Assembly: GCA_024695285.1 (NCBI GenBank)
Contig: JAILIM010000094.1
Coordinates: 1-64,000 of the forward strand
DNA: 64,000 nucleotides
Source: Bacteroidales bacterium
GTDB lineage: Bacteria > Bacteroidota > Bacteroidia > Bacteroidales > UBA932
Direction of reading: 5' to 3'
Shown here piece by piece: positions 43,146 through 52,827 of this stretch. The notes under the pieces are model-generated. The model saw only the letters and a program-made list of their open reading frames with translations, was not told where the DNA came from and made no database searches. Position 1 is the first letter of the stretch. Each line of letters opens with the position of its first letter. The position numbers and the translations under genes were made by a program.

Positions 43146-44437
43146 AAAAATGCATATTCACGATATGTGCTAAGAATTACATCGGACTTGCACAGATACT
43201 CGAAAACTCCGTACACAAGTATGAAGATGATGTGGATTTCTTCATTGTGGTGGCGGATGAGTTTGACTCCGCCGTTCCGGTAGAACGGCCGGAGAGCGCG
43301 CTCGTTGCCAGGGAGATACTGCAGATAGACGATGCCCTCTGGAAGAACATGGCATTCAAGTACAACCTCACCGAGTTCTGCACGTCAATCAAGCCGTTCT
43401 GCATAGAGCATTTCTTCAACGGCGGCTACGATGCAGTTTGCTATCTCGATCCGGATACCTTCCTTTTCAGTGACTTCTCGTACGTATGGGAGAGCCTGGG
43501 TAAGTATTTTGTAGTCACTGCTCCCCATGTGACAATTCCGCAGTATCCATACAAAGGGGACCTGCCTGACAGGAGTTTTCTCTTCAACGGAATCAGCAAC
43601 CTTGGCTTCGGTGCTTTCCGTAAGTCCGACAAAGTGCTGAACATCATCCGCTGGTGGCAGGACAGGCTAAAGAACCAGTGTTTCGGCGAGATGCTCTGGG
43701 CCCAGTGCACCGACCAGAAGTGGACGGATTTCTTCCCGGCTTTTTTCGACCGCGACGAGTTGATGTATTCCAACAATCTTGGCCTCAACCTGGCTCCGTG
43801 GAACTATTTCGAGAGAAAGGTATCATGCGAATCCGGCGTCTGGTACGTGGAGAGCCGGGACGGCTTGTCCGACAGGAAAGACAAACTGGTGTTCTGCCAT
43901 TTTGCCGGCTATAACTACAGGGATTTCGCATCCAGCGGAAAGGTGGATAATTCTTCCCGCGCCAGGATAAGCAACCTGGCTGTTTATCTTGACATAGAGC
44001 CGCTTGTGGAGACTTATGCCCAGTCCATCCATTCGGGTCGAGAAGGCTTTGAGAAGTACCTGGCCCAGGATTATTCCTACGGACATTTCGACAACGGGGC
44101 AGCGGTCGACAAACTCCACCGCAGGCTTTATAACGGCATGAATTCATACTTCGGGTTCACGGAGGATCCTTTTTCCACGGCCCCGGGAAGCCTTTATGAG
44201 AAGTTCAGGAAGAAGGGGATGATTTCCCGCAGCAAATCGATAGATTCAGTCAATGAGACCAATATGGGCTCGTTCCCGAAGAAGCTGAAGGTGCTGTATT
44301 ACCTTCTGCGTGTGCTCTATCGCATCGTGGGATACAGGAATTACGTGCTCCTTCTGCAGTTTGCTAGAAGATTGTCCCTTTACGACATGAACACTTTCCT
44401 CCTTGGAAAGGAGTATGAGAATTATAAACTGAGATGA
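43142..44437 (+). CDS. GT-A glycosyltransferase, family not certain
   Basis: The 431-residue protein begins KKCIFTICAKNYIGLAQIL and has a DPDT metal-binding motif (about 103-106) after YDAVCYL, then FNGISNLGFGAFR (about 140-152) and KLVFCHFAGYNY (about 249-260). This matches a group of GT-A proteins distantly related to GT8, common in polysaccharide loci. The C-terminal third (about 300-431) is not recognised. It probably adds one residue of the repeat unit; donor and acceptor are unknown. Confidence 0.75.
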   Translation: MKKCIFTICAKNYIGLAQILENSVHKYEDDVDFFIVVADEFDSAVPVERPESALVAREILQIDDALWKNMAFKYNLTEFCTSIKPFCIEHFFNGGYDAVCYLDPDTFLFSDFSYVWESLGKYFVVTAPHVTIPQYPYKGDLPDRSFLFNGISNLGFGAFRKSDKVLNIIRWWQDRLKNQCFGEMLWAQCTDQKWTDFFPAFFDRDELMYSNNLGLNLAPWNYFERKVSCESGVWYVESRDGLSDRKDKLVFCHFAGYNYRDFASSGKVDNSSRARISNLAVYLDIEPLVETYAQSIHSGREGFEKYLAQDYSYGHFDNGAAVDKLHRRLYNGMNSYFGFTEDPFSTAPGSLYEKFRKKGMISRSKSIDSVNETNMGSFPKKLKVLYYLLRVLYRIVGYRNYVLLLQFARRLSLYDMNTFLLGKEYENYKLR

Positions 44438-44438
44438 T

Positions 44439-45572
44439 ATGGTTGTAGGAATCAGCGGATATGTAGGCAACCGCCTGACCGGAATCGGCAGGGTCCTGGT
44501 CAACGTGGTCAGGGAACTGGCTGTGCAGAATCCGGGTGACGTTTATTACATTTTCAAGAACGACGACTACGAGGGATTCGGGCAGCTCGAAGGGCTTGAA
44601 AACGTCCGCCTTGTCGATATCGGCGTGAGCAAGGAGTCCGGAATGAAGAACCTTCTCTGGCATCAGTGGGGTTTCCAGCGTATGCTTAAAAAGTATTCCT
44701 GCGACCTGGCGTATATCCCCAATTTTTCGCTGCTCCTCTGGAAAGTGGTGCCGACTGTCGTGACCATCCATGACCTCATTGAGTTCAATGTCCCCGGAAA
44801 GTTCGGGAAGATGCGTATGTTCTACCGGAAGAACATCTGTGATCCCCTTATGGCAAGGCTCAGCGATGCCATTCTTACGGTTTCAGAGTCCTCCAAGCGA
44901 GATATTGTCAAGTATCTGAAAGCTCCTGAGTCAAAGATTACCGTCACTCCGAACGCCTCGGACGATTCCGTGTTCCGTAAGTTTCCGGCGGAAGAATGCG
45001 CCGAAGCGGCTGGCCGGTACTGCCTTGGCTTCAAGGAGTATTTCCTTTTCGTAGGGACGATAGATTATCCGGGAAAGAACATCAAGGCTGTCATCGAGGC
45101 CTATGTGGGACTCAGGAAAGACGGCCTGTTCTCCGACAAGAAACTGGCGATAATAGGGAAGAAGGGCTACAATGCCGAAGTCATAATGTCCATTGTGGAA
45201 TCATCGGGATTCAAGGATGATATAGTTTTCCTTGGATATGTGCCGGACGCGGACCTCGGGAAACTGTGCGGCGGTGCTTTGATGATGCTGTATGTGTCTC
45301 ATTATGAGGGCTTCGGGCTTCCGGTGCTCGAGGCGATGTCCTGCGGCACCCCGGCCATTTGTTCCAATACTTCGAGCCTTCCCGAAATTGCAGGCGACCT
45401 TGACATGTGCGTGCCTCCTGAGGATATTGAAGCGATAAAGCGCAAGGTCGTGGAGTTTGCCGATCCTGCCGGTTATGCTGCGCTCTCCGATGCTATGTAC
45501 AAGCGCTCAAGGGCGTTTTCGTGGGCCGGCTCAGCAAAGATTTACCACCGTATATTCAAATCATTGATATGA
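44439..45572 (+). CDS. GT4 family glycosyltransferase
   Basis: The 377-residue GT-B protein has VGISGYVGNRLTGIGRV (about 2-18), VVTIHDLIEF (about 107-116), LTVSESSKRDIVKYL (about 147-161) and the donor-site EGFGLPVLEAMSCGTPAICSN (about 288-308, with the EX7E pair). It is a typical GT4 enzyme of mannosyl- or rhamnosyl-transferase type, although the sugar cannot be read from sequence. It starts 1 base after the previous stop and overlaps the next start. Confidence 0.92.
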   Translation: MVVGISGYVGNRLTGIGRVLVNVVRELAVQNPGDVYYIFKNDDYEGFGQLEGLENVRLVDIGVSKESGMKNLLWHQWGFQRMLKKYSCDLAYIPNFSLLLWKVVPTVVTIHDLIEFNVPGKFGKMRMFYRKNICDPLMARLSDAILTVSESSKRDIVKYLKAPESKITVTPNASDDSVFRKFPAEECAEAAGRYCLGFKEYFLFVGTIDYPGKNIKAVIEAYVGLRKDGLFSDKKLAIIGKKGYNAEVIMSIVESSGFKDDIVFLGYVPDADLGKLCGGALMMLYVSHYEGFGLPVLEAMSCGTPAICSNTSSLPEIAGDLDMCVPPEDIEAIKRKVVEFADPAGYAALSDAMYKRSRAFSWAGSAKIYHRIFKSLI

Positions 45573-46870
45573 AGTTAAGCCGTATATTGATCGCTTGTTG
45601 CTGCCTCCTTTCCGTATCTTGCTTCAAGGCGGCTGGCCTGAAGAGTGTCAGGCTTGAAGACTATGGCCCGATTGATACTCCGGATGCCGTGTTCCAGACC
45701 TTCACGAAGGCATTTGGCGACATTTCCGGAAAGCGGCTGGTGCTTCCCGGCATAAGCCTGGAGATAGACAGGGATATCGTCCTAAAGGGCGCCTCCAATT
45801 TCGAGCTGGCAGGTCAGCCCGGCTGCGTGCTGGAGTGCCGCAGGTTGTTGATTCTGGATTGCCATAAGTTTTCCGTCACCGGCCTGTCCGTGTTCGGCAA
45901 GGCCGGACGCTTTGCCAGTTTTGACATCATGGGCGACTGCAGCGGCTTTGAGGTCGCACGCTGTTATTTCAATTCGGAAAAGGATACGGACGGCCAGAAC
46001 ATGTTCTACGGAATCCATGTAGCCTGCAACGGATCCATTTCCGATGCGTCGTATGAGAATTCTCCCCGCAATTTCAAGATACATGACAATATAGTCTACA
46101 ACACCCGTTACGACGGCATCCTTGTGCACGCCCACTGTTCTGATTTCGTAGTCGAGAACAATGTGATCTTCGATCCTCAATGCATAGGGATAGAGGTTGA
46201 GGGACGGCTGGGTGACAATACCCACACCACCGTTCACCGTTGCCGTAACGGAGTCATACGCTCGAACACGATTTCAGGCTGCGGTGACTGGGGAATATTG
46301 CTGATGTGGTCGGACGGAATCACCGTTACCGACAATGTCAGCACAGGGGCTGCAGGCACATTCCTCTCAATAGGATGCACCCGCCTGAAGGTCCGACGCA
46401 ACCATCTTGAAGGTACTAAGAAAGGTTTCGAGATATCCCAGGAATTCTATACCGTGGACAAGGGCATAAACGAACACATAGTGGTGCGCAACAATGAAAT
46501 CACTTGTGTCGCCAGGGCTGACGGGCGCGGTGCCGTGGATATAAGGCACAGCCGTGACGTGGTGTTCAGAGGAAACACGGTAACCATTGCCGGACGTCCT
46601 TCCAGCGGGGCGGTCAATGTTTCTTCATCCGTCGATGTCCGTGTGACTGACAACTCATTCTCCGGTCCGGGAGACCTTCCTCCCTATGCCGTCATTTGCG
46701 ACAATGTAAAGGATCCGGAGACAGGCAGCGATGTCCCTTCCCTGGATCTTACTCAGGTCCGGATACTCAGGAACAAGCTTCCGGAGGCATTCAGGGACAG
46801 GCCCTCCCGCCTGTCGGCCGGTGACGAGGCGGTGACCATCCGTAACACTTTCCGCAACGACAACAATTGA
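45569..46870 (+). CDS. Right-handed beta-helix lipoprotein
   Basis: The 433-residue protein has a lipobox (LLSVSC, acceptor Cys about 18). Repeated short strands of the NxI/V type follow (for example FKIHDNIVYNTRYDGILV, FVVENNVIFDPQCIGIEV, GVIRSNTISGCGDWGILL, ITVTDNVSTGAAG), each about 22 residues, as in pectate-lyase-like parallel beta helices. Proteins of this kind in polysaccharide loci are lyases, epimerases or binding proteins acting in the periplasm. The frame extends back to 45521 only within the previous gene. Confidence 0.85.
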   Translation: MKLSRILIACCCLLSVSCFKAAGLKSVRLEDYGPIDTPDAVFQTFTKAFGDISGKRLVLPGISLEIDRDIVLKGASNFELAGQPGCVLECRRLLILDCHKFSVTGLSVFGKAGRFASFDIMGDCSGFEVARCYFNSEKDTDGQNMFYGIHVACNGSISDASYENSPRNFKIHDNIVYNTRYDGILVHAHCSDFVVENNVIFDPQCIGIEVEGRLGDNTHTTVHRCRNGVIRSNTISGCGDWGILLMWSDGITVTDNVSTGAAGTFLSIGCTRLKVRRNHLEGTKKGFEISQEFYTVDKGINEHIVVRNNEITCVARADGRGAVDIRHSRDVVFRGNTVTIAGRPSSGAVNVSSSVDVRVTDNSFSGPGDLPPYAVICDNVKDPETGSDVPSLDLTQVRILRNKLPEAFRDRPSRLSAGDEAVTIRNTFRNDNN

Positions 46871-46872
46871 AT

Positions 46873-47601
46873 ATGGCAAAGAACGTAGGAGTGATTCTGG
46901 CCGGTGGATCCGGCGTCCGCTTTGGCTCCGACAAGCCGAAGCAGTTCCTTGAAATCGAGGGACGGGCATTGATCGAATACACCATTGACGCTTTTGAGAA
47001 ACATGCTCTCATAGATGAGGTCGCGATTGTCACGCGTGCCGACTATATCGGCTGGTGCGAGGATATCGTAGCACGGAACGGCTACACCAAAGTGAAAAGA
47101 ATACTTCCTGGAGGGAAAGAGCGCTATCATTCCAGCCTGTCCGCAATAGAGGTATATGACGAAGATGACAAGTTGATTTTTCATGATGCTGTGCGGCCTT
47201 TCGTCAGCGAGCGCATCCTGAATGACTGTGTGGAGGCATTGAAGAGCTATGATGCAGTGGATGTTGCGGTAAAGACCGTGGATACTATAATACAGGTGGG
47301 TGACGACAATTGTATATCTTCAATCCCGTACCGTCCCTTGTTGAGGAACGGTCAGACGCCCCAGTGCTTCAGACGCTCCGTCATTCGCAGGGCTTATGAA
47401 CTGGCGCTGCAGGATCCCGACTTCAGGACGACGGACGACTGCGGGGTGGTCGTGCGATATCTTCCCGATGTTCCTGTCTATGTGGTAGAGGGGGAGTATT
47501 CCAATATGAAACTGACTAATTATGAGGATCTTGCGATTCTTCAGAGATACTGGGAACTGCTTGGTTATGCTTCTGGCGGCCCTGGCCGTTCTGGGTTGTA
47601 G
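46873..47601 (+). CDS. TarI/IspD-like cytidylyltransferase (polyol-phosphate type)
   Basis: The 242-residue enzyme has the nucleotidyltransferase start ILAGGSGVRFGSDKPKQFL (about 8-26), HDAVRPF (about 103), and VDTIIQV followed by SIPYRPLLRNGQTPQCF (about 135-162). The SIPxR...GQTPQxF spacing resembles TarI (CTP:ribitol-phosphate) more than IspD, which has TVDRxxLW...QTPQ. It would make a CDP-polyol, the donor type used by LicD-like proteins, one of which is two genes downstream. No ribulose-5-phosphate reductase (TarJ) is present. The frame has TTG at 46867, but ATG 46873 is preferred. Its last 80 bases overlap the GDPD gene. Confidence 0.8.
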   Translation: MAKNVGVILAGGSGVRFGSDKPKQFLEIEGRALIEYTIDAFEKHALIDEVAIVTRADYIGWCEDIVARNGYTKVKRILPGGKERYHSSLSAIEVYDEDDKLIFHDAVRPFVSERILNDCVEALKSYDAVDVAVKTVDTIIQVGDDNCISSIPYRPLLRNGQTPQCFRRSVIRRAYELALQDPDFRTTDDCGVVVRYLPDVPVYVVEGEYSNMKLTNYEDLAILQRYWELLGYASGGPGRSGL

Positions 47602-48427
47602 GGGTATCCAGGAGGAGCCTGGCCACAGTCCGTCCTATACAAGTATCCGTGATTTCTTTTCTCTTGAGTCCGATGATATTATCATCAGCGGGCATAGGGG
47701 CGGATGCATGGAGGGCTACCCTGAGAATTGCCTTGAGTCCTTCATGAAAATAAGCAGCCGTATGCCTGTGTACTATGAAGTGGATCCCCGTTTCACAAAG
47801 GACAGTGTGGTGGTGCTCATGCACGACGAGGACATCTCGCGCAGCACTGACGGCACCGGCCTGCTGTCCACTCTCAGCTATGATCAGTTAGCCCATCTCA
47901 GGCTCAGGGACCGCAGTGGCAAGCTCACGCGTTTCCATGTCCCCACTTTCGATTCCGTGCTGGAATGGAGCAAGGGTAAGGTCATCCTGAACCTGGACCG
48001 TAAGGACGTGCCGGTTGAAATAATTGCCGGCATTCTGGAGAAACACGGTGCAGACAACTGCATTTTCACGGTTCAGTATCCCGCACAGGCGCTTGAAGTC
48101 TTGAAATACAAGAACGATGCGTTATTCTCTGCGTTCATAGGCACGGAGGAATTGTTCAACGCATATATGGACCAGGGCCTGCTGGATCATATAGTTGTGG
48201 CATATGTGCAGGCGGCATCGCCACAGGAGGATATGGTTCATCTTTATTCCAAGATACGCAGCCACGGAATACGCTGCATGGTATCCACTGTCAACGAGCA
48301 GGATACTTATCTGAGTTCCATGCGCATGGAATACTATCAGTATCTTGTGGATTCCCACCCGGATGTGATCGAGACCGACAGGCCGTTGGAGTTTATTGGC
48401 CTGAATAACGTGAGGGCTTATGAATGA
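47522..48427 (+). CDS. Glycerophosphodiester phosphodiesterase lipoprotein
   Basis: The 301-residue protein has a lipobox LAVLGC (Cys about 26) and a GDPD domain: ISGHRGGCMEGYPENCLES (about 55-73, catalytic His), VYYEVDPRFTKDSVVVLMHDEDISRSTDGTG (about 82-112, second His and metal Glu/Asp) and ILNLDRKD. These enzymes hydrolyse glycerophosphodiesters to glycerol 3-phosphate and an alcohol. The ATG at 47522 gives an 80-base overlap with the cytidylyltransferase; a start at ATG 47567 would shorten this to 35 and still leave a lipobox, but a poorer signal. Placed between TarI-like and LicD genes, it suggests turnover or supply of a phosphodiester substituent. Confidence 0.85.
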   Translation: MRILRFFRDTGNCLVMLLAALAVLGCRGIQEEPGHSPSYTSIRDFFSLESDDIIISGHRGGCMEGYPENCLESFMKISSRMPVYYEVDPRFTKDSVVVLMHDEDISRSTDGTGLLSTLSYDQLAHLRLRDRSGKLTRFHVPTFDSVLEWSKGKVILNLDRKDVPVEIIAGILEKHGADNCIFTVQYPAQALEVLKYKNDALFSAFIGTEELFNAYMDQGLLDHIVVAYVQAASPQEDMVHLYSKIRSHGIRCMVSTVNEQDTYLSSMRMEYYQYLVDSHPDVIETDRPLEFIGLNNVRAYE

Positions 48428-49244
48428 AAAGAATATGATTCCGATAAACGACCAGGACCTTAAAAGAATAACCTTCGATATCCTTTTGTTCGTGGATGAA
48501 TTCTGCAGGACTAATGAGATTTGTTATTTTCTGTGCGGCGGCACGATGCTCGGAGCTTTCCGCCACAAAGGTTTTATCCCTTGGGATGACGATATTGACA
48601 TCATGATGCCCAGGGCCGACTATGAACGTTTCCTGCGGGCATTTCCAGAAGATCCCCGCTTCGGTCTTGATGCTCCGGGACGCACAAAGGACTATCCTTT
48701 TGCCTATGCCAAAGTCACGGACAAACGTACGGTAAAGTATCAAGGCGGCTACAGGGACCGGTTCAAGGAAGGATATGTGGACGTGGACCTTTTCCCCATC
48801 GACTTCGTCCCGGACGATGAAGCCGGCCAGAAGGCATTTTTCGACAGCATAGCCCGGATTGAAGACAGACGCGCTTTCTTCTTGTTTCCCAAGAGGGAAA
48901 AAGGCCTGAAACCTGCATTGGCCAGAGCCGTCCGCGCCGTATTTGAATGGACTGGGATAATGAACATGGACAAAGCCGTGGCGTCTTTCTGCCGTCTGGC
49001 ACGCAAATATGAAACTGCCGGCACTAAACACTGGGCCATTTCCAGCATACACCATTATGGGATAAGGGAAGTCAACGTGTCAGCGGACTATTTCCCTGTT
49101 ATCGAGGCGGAATTCGAAGGCCGGCATTTCCCGGTGCCGTCAAACTATGATACATACCTGACAAGGCTCTACGGCGACTATATGAAGATGCCGCCGGCAG
49201 ACAAACAGCAGACACACCATCTTTTCAAAGCATACTGGAGATAG
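48420..49244 (+). CDS. LicD-family phosphotransferase
   Basis: LicD proteins transfer phosphorylcholine, phosphoribitol or related groups from CDP donors to polysaccharides. The 274-residue protein has YFLCGGTMLGAFRHKGFIPWDDDIDIMM (about 36-63), the nucleotidyltransferase-like active site with three Asp residues, and FKEGYVDVDLFPIDFVP (about 119-135). It has no signal peptide and would act at the cytoplasmic face before export. It is cotranscribed with a CDP-polyol-type cytidylyltransferase and a GDPD, and overlaps gdpD by 8 bases. Choline transport and kinase genes (licB, licA) are absent, so a polyol phosphate is as likely as choline. Confidence 0.9.
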   Translation: MNEKNMIPINDQDLKRITFDILLFVDEFCRTNEICYFLCGGTMLGAFRHKGFIPWDDDIDIMMPRADYERFLRAFPEDPRFGLDAPGRTKDYPFAYAKVTDKRTVKYQGGYRDRFKEGYVDVDLFPIDFVPDDEAGQKAFFDSIARIEDRRAFFLFPKREKGLKPALARAVRAVFEWTGIMNMDKAVASFCRLARKYETAGTKHWAISSIHHYGIREVNVSADYFPVIEAEFEGRHFPVPSNYDTYLTRLYGDYMKMPPADKQQTHHLFKAYWR

Positions 49245-49245
49245 C

Positions 49246-50787
49246 ATGTCCACCGCCACCCGCATAATGAAGAATTCCGGCTTCCTGTACATCAGGATGG
49301 GCATAAACTTGTTCATCTCGCTGTACACGACCCGTCTCGTGCTGACATCGCTGGGGGCGTCTGATTTCGGCATCTTCAATATCGTGGGCGGCGCCATTGC
49401 CATGCTGGGGTTCCTGAATTCCACGCTGGTCAATGCCACACAGCGTTTTACTTCTTACTCCCTTGGCGCAGGAGATATCGAAGAGAGCAAGAAGATCTTC
49501 AACATAAGCATAGTTCTGCATCTGGTTATCGGCCTGGTCACGGTGCTGCTTCTTTTAGGCGTGATGTATCCTCTGTTTCACGGGATACTGAACATAGCGC
49601 CGGAACGCATCGGCGCCGCGAAGGTCGTATATTACAGTTTGATAGTCAGTACTTTCCTGACAATCATAAACGTGCCATACGACGCCGTGATGAATGCCCA
49701 CGAGAATATGCTGTACTATTCCGTGCTCGGGGTGTTCGAGGCCTTGCTTAAACTGGGAATAGCTTTCTGTTGCGTCTATACTTCAAGGGACAAGTTGATA
49801 ATGTACGGCGTTCTGATGGCCATGATTCCTCTGGTCACCTTGTCCATAATGAAATTCTACTGCCACAGGCATTATGAAGAATGCATCATAGCTCCAAGGC
49901 GTTACTGGGATGCTTCTAAAGTAAAGGGAATCCTGACTTTTTCAGGATGGAATTTCCTTACGGCCATTTCCAGTCTCTTCTCCGCTCAGGGTATCGGCAT
50001 AGTGCTCAACCATTTCTTCGGCACCGTCCTGAATGCGGCACAGGGTATAGCCCAGCAGCTCAACGGCTATATGTCCAGTTTCTCCGCCAATATGATGAAG
50101 GCGCTGAACCCGGTAATCGTGAAGAAAGCCGGCTCCAATGAGCTTGAATCGATGAACCGTTTCACGGTGTCCGGCTGCAAGTTCTCCGCATTGTTGATTA
50201 TGTTCTTCTCCATTCCATGTATGATAGAAATGCCATATGTGCTTCATATCTGGCTGAAGGATGTACCGGAATGGACCGTACTGTTCTGCATCCTTCAGTT
50301 GGTACAGACCATCATAGTGCAGACGGCCGGAAGTGCGGCGACCGCCGTATATGCCCAAGGGCAAATAAAATGGTATGCCATCTGGAAGAGCGTGATGAAT
50401 GCCGCCCCGGTGTTGCTCACTTATATTGCTTTCAGGAGCGGAGGCGGCCCCGTTTGGCTCTACCTTCCGATGATAGTGGTGTGGGGACTTGGCGGCAATG
50501 TGGTAATTGTAGCTTATGCCCATAAACTATGTGGTTTGTCTCTGCGTGATTACGTCCGTGGCTGCGTACTGCCGCTTTTGGGAATTGCCGTCTGTATGCT
50601 GCTGGTTGGATGGCTGCCTTCGCTTCTGATGGGTGAAAGCTTTGCAAGGCTGGTTCTCTGCGCGGTCCTGACCAGCGTCGCTATGCTTGCCTCGCTATGG
50701 TTTTTCGGAATGGACGTCAGGGAGCGAGAGGCTTTGATGGAACCACTTAATAAATTGATACACAGAAATAAACACAGTAATGAATAA
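49246..50787 (+). CDS. Wzx-type polysaccharide flippase (MATE/MOP superfamily)
   Basis: The 513-residue protein has about 12-14 membrane helices and the Bacteroidota Wzx N-terminus [29 protein letters not shown], with [14 protein letters not shown] shortly after. It would flip the lipid-linked repeat unit to the periplasmic side. With EpsG, Wzz and the SLBB protein it completes the Wzx/Wzy pathway. It starts 1 base after licD and overlaps the gmd start by 8 bases. Confidence 0.92.
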   Translation: MSTATRIMKNSGFLYIRMGINLFISLYTTRLVLTSLGASDFGIFNIVGGAIAMLGFLNSTLVNATQRFTSYSLGAGDIEESKKIFNISIVLHLVIGLVTVLLLLGVMYPLFHGILNIAPERIGAAKVVYYSLIVSTFLTIINVPYDAVMNAHENMLYYSVLGVFEALLKLGIAFCCVYTSRDKLIMYGVLMAMIPLVTLSIMKFYCHRHYEECIIAPRRYWDASKVKGILTFSGWNFLTAISSLFSAQGIGIVLNHFFGTVLNAAQGIAQQLNGYMSSFSANMMKALNPVIVKKAGSNELESMNRFTVSGCKFSALLIMFFSIPCMIEMPYVLHIWLKDVPEWTVLFCILQLVQTIIVQTAGSAATAVYAQGQIKWYAIWKSVMNAAPVLLTYIAFRSGGGPVWLYLPMIVVWGLGGNVVIVAYAHKLCGLSLRDYVRGCVLPLLGIAVCMLLVGWLPSLLMGESFARLVLCAVLTSVAMLASLWFFGMDVREREALMEPLNKLIHRNKHSNE

Positions 50788-51886
50788 GAAAGCGTTGATC
50801 ACCGGCGTGACCGGTCAGGACGGCAGTTACCTCTCCGAGTTTCTGCTGGATAAAGGATATGAAGTGCACGGCATAATCCGCCGCAGTTCGGTGGATTTCC
50901 GCGAGCGTATAGCCCATCTTGAGGGCAAACCCCGTTTCCACCTGCACTACGCGGACATGGGGGATTCCATGTCGATAGTGAAGGTGGTCGCCGCCGTCCG
51001 CCCCGATGAGATTTACAATCTGGCAGCCCAGAGTCACGTTCAGGTGAGTTTCGATTCTCCTGAGTTCACAGCAGACGTGGACGCCGTGGGCGTGCTCCGC
51101 ATACTGGAGGCAGTGCGCGCGTGCGGGCTTGAATCAACCTGCCGCGTGTATCAGGCATCCACTTCCGAGCTCTACGGAAAGGTGGAGGAAGTCCCTCAGA
51201 ATGAGAATACTCCGTTCCACCCTTATAGTCCGTATGCAGTTGCCAAACTCTACGGCTTCTGGATAGTCAAGGAATATAGGGAAGCGTACAATATGTTCTG
51301 CTGCAGCGGCATACTCTTCAACCACGAAAGCGAGCGCAGGGGAGAGACATTCGTAACCCGCAAGATCACCCTCGCCGCATCACGGATCAGGCAGGGGCAC
51401 CAGGATAAGCTTTATCTCGGTAATCTGAGCTCCCTGCGCGACTGGGGTTATGCCAAGGATTATGTAGAATGTATGTGGCTTATCCTCCAGCAGCCCGAGC
51501 CGGATGATTTCGTCATCGCTACCGGAGTGCAGCACAGCGTACGGGATTTCTGCTATCTTGCATTCAAGGAGGTCGGTATCGAACTCAAGTTCGAAGGCGA
51601 AGGTGCGGACGAGAAGGGAATCTGCGTTGACGGACCAGAGGAATTGGTTGGAAAGATCCTCGTGGAGGTTAGCCCTGATTTTTACCGTCCGACGGATGTC
51701 GTGAATCTTTGGGGTGATCCGACAAAGGCCAGGGCAAAACTTGGCTGGAACCCTTCCAAGACCAGTTTCGAACAGCTGGTGAAACTGATGGTAGAGCACG
51801 ACATGGCCAAGGTCGCTGCCGAGGGCGCGGCTGCAAAGGTGCGTACCAATCTTGCTGAGTATCTGGAAAAAGGTATCGTGAAATGA
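50780..51886 (+). CDS. gmd: GDP-mannose 4,6-dehydratase
   Basis: Gmd turns GDP-D-mannose into GDP-4-keto-6-deoxymannose. The 368-residue SDR enzyme has the nucleotide-binding [17 protein letters not shown] (about 8-24), IIRRSS, the YNLAAQSHV loop (about 78-86), the ASTSELYG active-site strand (about 120-127) and the [11 protein letters not shown] catalytic Tyr-Lys pair (about 149-159). It overlaps the fcl start by 4 bases. A role on GDP-heptose (as in DmhA) is possible because the heptose genes are nearby, but the sequence fits Gmd. Confidence 0.95.
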   Translation: MNKKALITGVTGQDGSYLSEFLLDKGYEVHGIIRRSSVDFRERIAHLEGKPRFHLHYADMGDSMSIVKVVAAVRPDEIYNLAAQSHVQVSFDSPEFTADVDAVGVLRILEAVRACGLESTCRVYQASTSELYGKVEEVPQNENTPFHPYSPYAVAKLYGFWIVKEYREAYNMFCCSGILFNHESERRGETFVTRKITLAASRIRQGHQDKLYLGNLSSLRDWGYAKDYVECMWLILQQPEPDDFVIATGVQHSVRDFCYLAFKEVGIELKFEGEGADEKGICVDGPEELVGKILVEVSPDFYRPTDVVNLWGDPTKARAKLGWNPSKTSFEQLVKLMVEHDMAKVAAEGAAAKVRTNLAEYLEKGIVK

Positions 51887-52827
51887 TGGAGAAGCATTCA
51901 AAGATATATGTGGCCGGCCATCGCGGTATGGTCGGAAGCGCCATCGTGCGCGAGCTGCAGCGCCAGGGGTATGACAATATTGTTACCCGCACCCACAAGG
52001 AGCTGGATCTCTGCCGGCAGGATGCTGTTGAGGCTTTTTTTGCGGCAGAGAAGCCGGAGTATGTTTTTCTGGCAGCCGCAAAAGTCGGAGGGATTGTGGC
52101 AAACCAGAATGCCCTCGCCGACTTTATGTACGACAATATGATCCTGGAAATGAATGTGATACATTCAGCCTGGAAGAACGGATGCAGGAAACTGGAGTTT
52201 CTGGGCAGCAGCTGTATTTATCCGCGTATGGCCCCCCAGCCCATGCCGGAAAGCTGCCTTCTGACGGGTGCTCTGGAGAAGACCAATGAGGCCTATGCGC
52301 TGGCCAAGATAAGCGGACTGAAATACTGTGAGTTCCTCAACTGCCAGTACGGCACTGACTACATCAGCGTGATGCCGACCAACCTATACGGCCCCAACGA
52401 CAACTACCATCCTGAACATAGCCATGTGCTGCCGGCGCTGATCCGACGCTTCCATGAGGCCAAGATGGCAGGATTGGAAGAAGTGGTCTGCTGGGGCGAC
52501 GGCAGCCCCCTGCGCGAGTTCCTATACGTCGATGACCTCGCTAACCTCTGCGTGTTCCTTATGAACAACTATTCTGGTAACGAAACCGTCAACGCAGGTA
52601 CGGGCAAGGAGCTGACCATCAAGGAACTGACGGAACTTGTCGCCAAAGTCGTGGGCTACAAGGGGACCGTTAAGTGGGATACCTCCCGCCCCAACGGCAC
52701 CCCCCGCAAACTTCTTGACGTCAGTAAGGCAACGGCCCTCGGCTGGACCTACAAGACCGAGCTCGAAGACGGAATCCGTCTCGCATACGACGATTTTCTC
52801 AATAACCCCATCAGAGCAGAAAGATAA
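51883..52827 (+). CDS. fcl: GDP-L-fucose synthase
   Basis: Fcl epimerises and reduces GDP-4-keto-6-deoxymannose to GDP-L-fucose. The 314-residue SDR protein shows [15 protein letters not shown] (about 7-21), [12 protein letters not shown] (about 63-74), LGSSCIYP (about 107-114) with Ser and Cys of the active site, [10 protein letters not shown] (Tyr-Lys pair, about 136-145) and [12 protein letters not shown]. Together with Gmd it supplies the donor for the GT11 fucosyltransferase upstream. Its stop shares one base with the next start. Confidence 0.95.
   Translation: MMEKHSKIYVAGHRGMVGSAIVRELQRQGYDNIVTRTHKELDLCRQDAVEAFFAAEKPEYVFLAAAKVGGIVANQNALADFMYDNMILEMNVIHSAWKNGCRKLEFLGSSCIYPRMAPQPMPESCLLTGALEKTNEAYALAKISGLKYCEFLNCQYGTDYISVMPTNLYGPNDNYHPEHSHVLPALIRRFHEAKMAGLEEVVCWGDGSPLREFLYVDDLANLCVFLMNNYSGNETVNAGTGKELTIKELTELVAKVVGYKGTVKWDTSRPNGTPRKLLDVSKATALGWTYKTELEDGIRLAYDDFLNNPIRAER

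Noticed and set aside
46873..47601. IspD for isoprenoid synthesis
   Set aside because: Kept as TarI/IspD-like instead. Its motif spacing and its position between polysaccharide genes, next to licD, fit a polyol-phosphate cytidylyltransferase better. A true isoprenoid role cannot be fully excluded without the rest of the genome.
50780..51886. Assignment of the 4,6-dehydratase to GDP-heptose (DmhA) instead of GDP-mannose
   Set aside because: The motifs are those of Gmd, and fcl and a GT11 gene accompany it. Heptose as an additional substrate is left as a possibility only.
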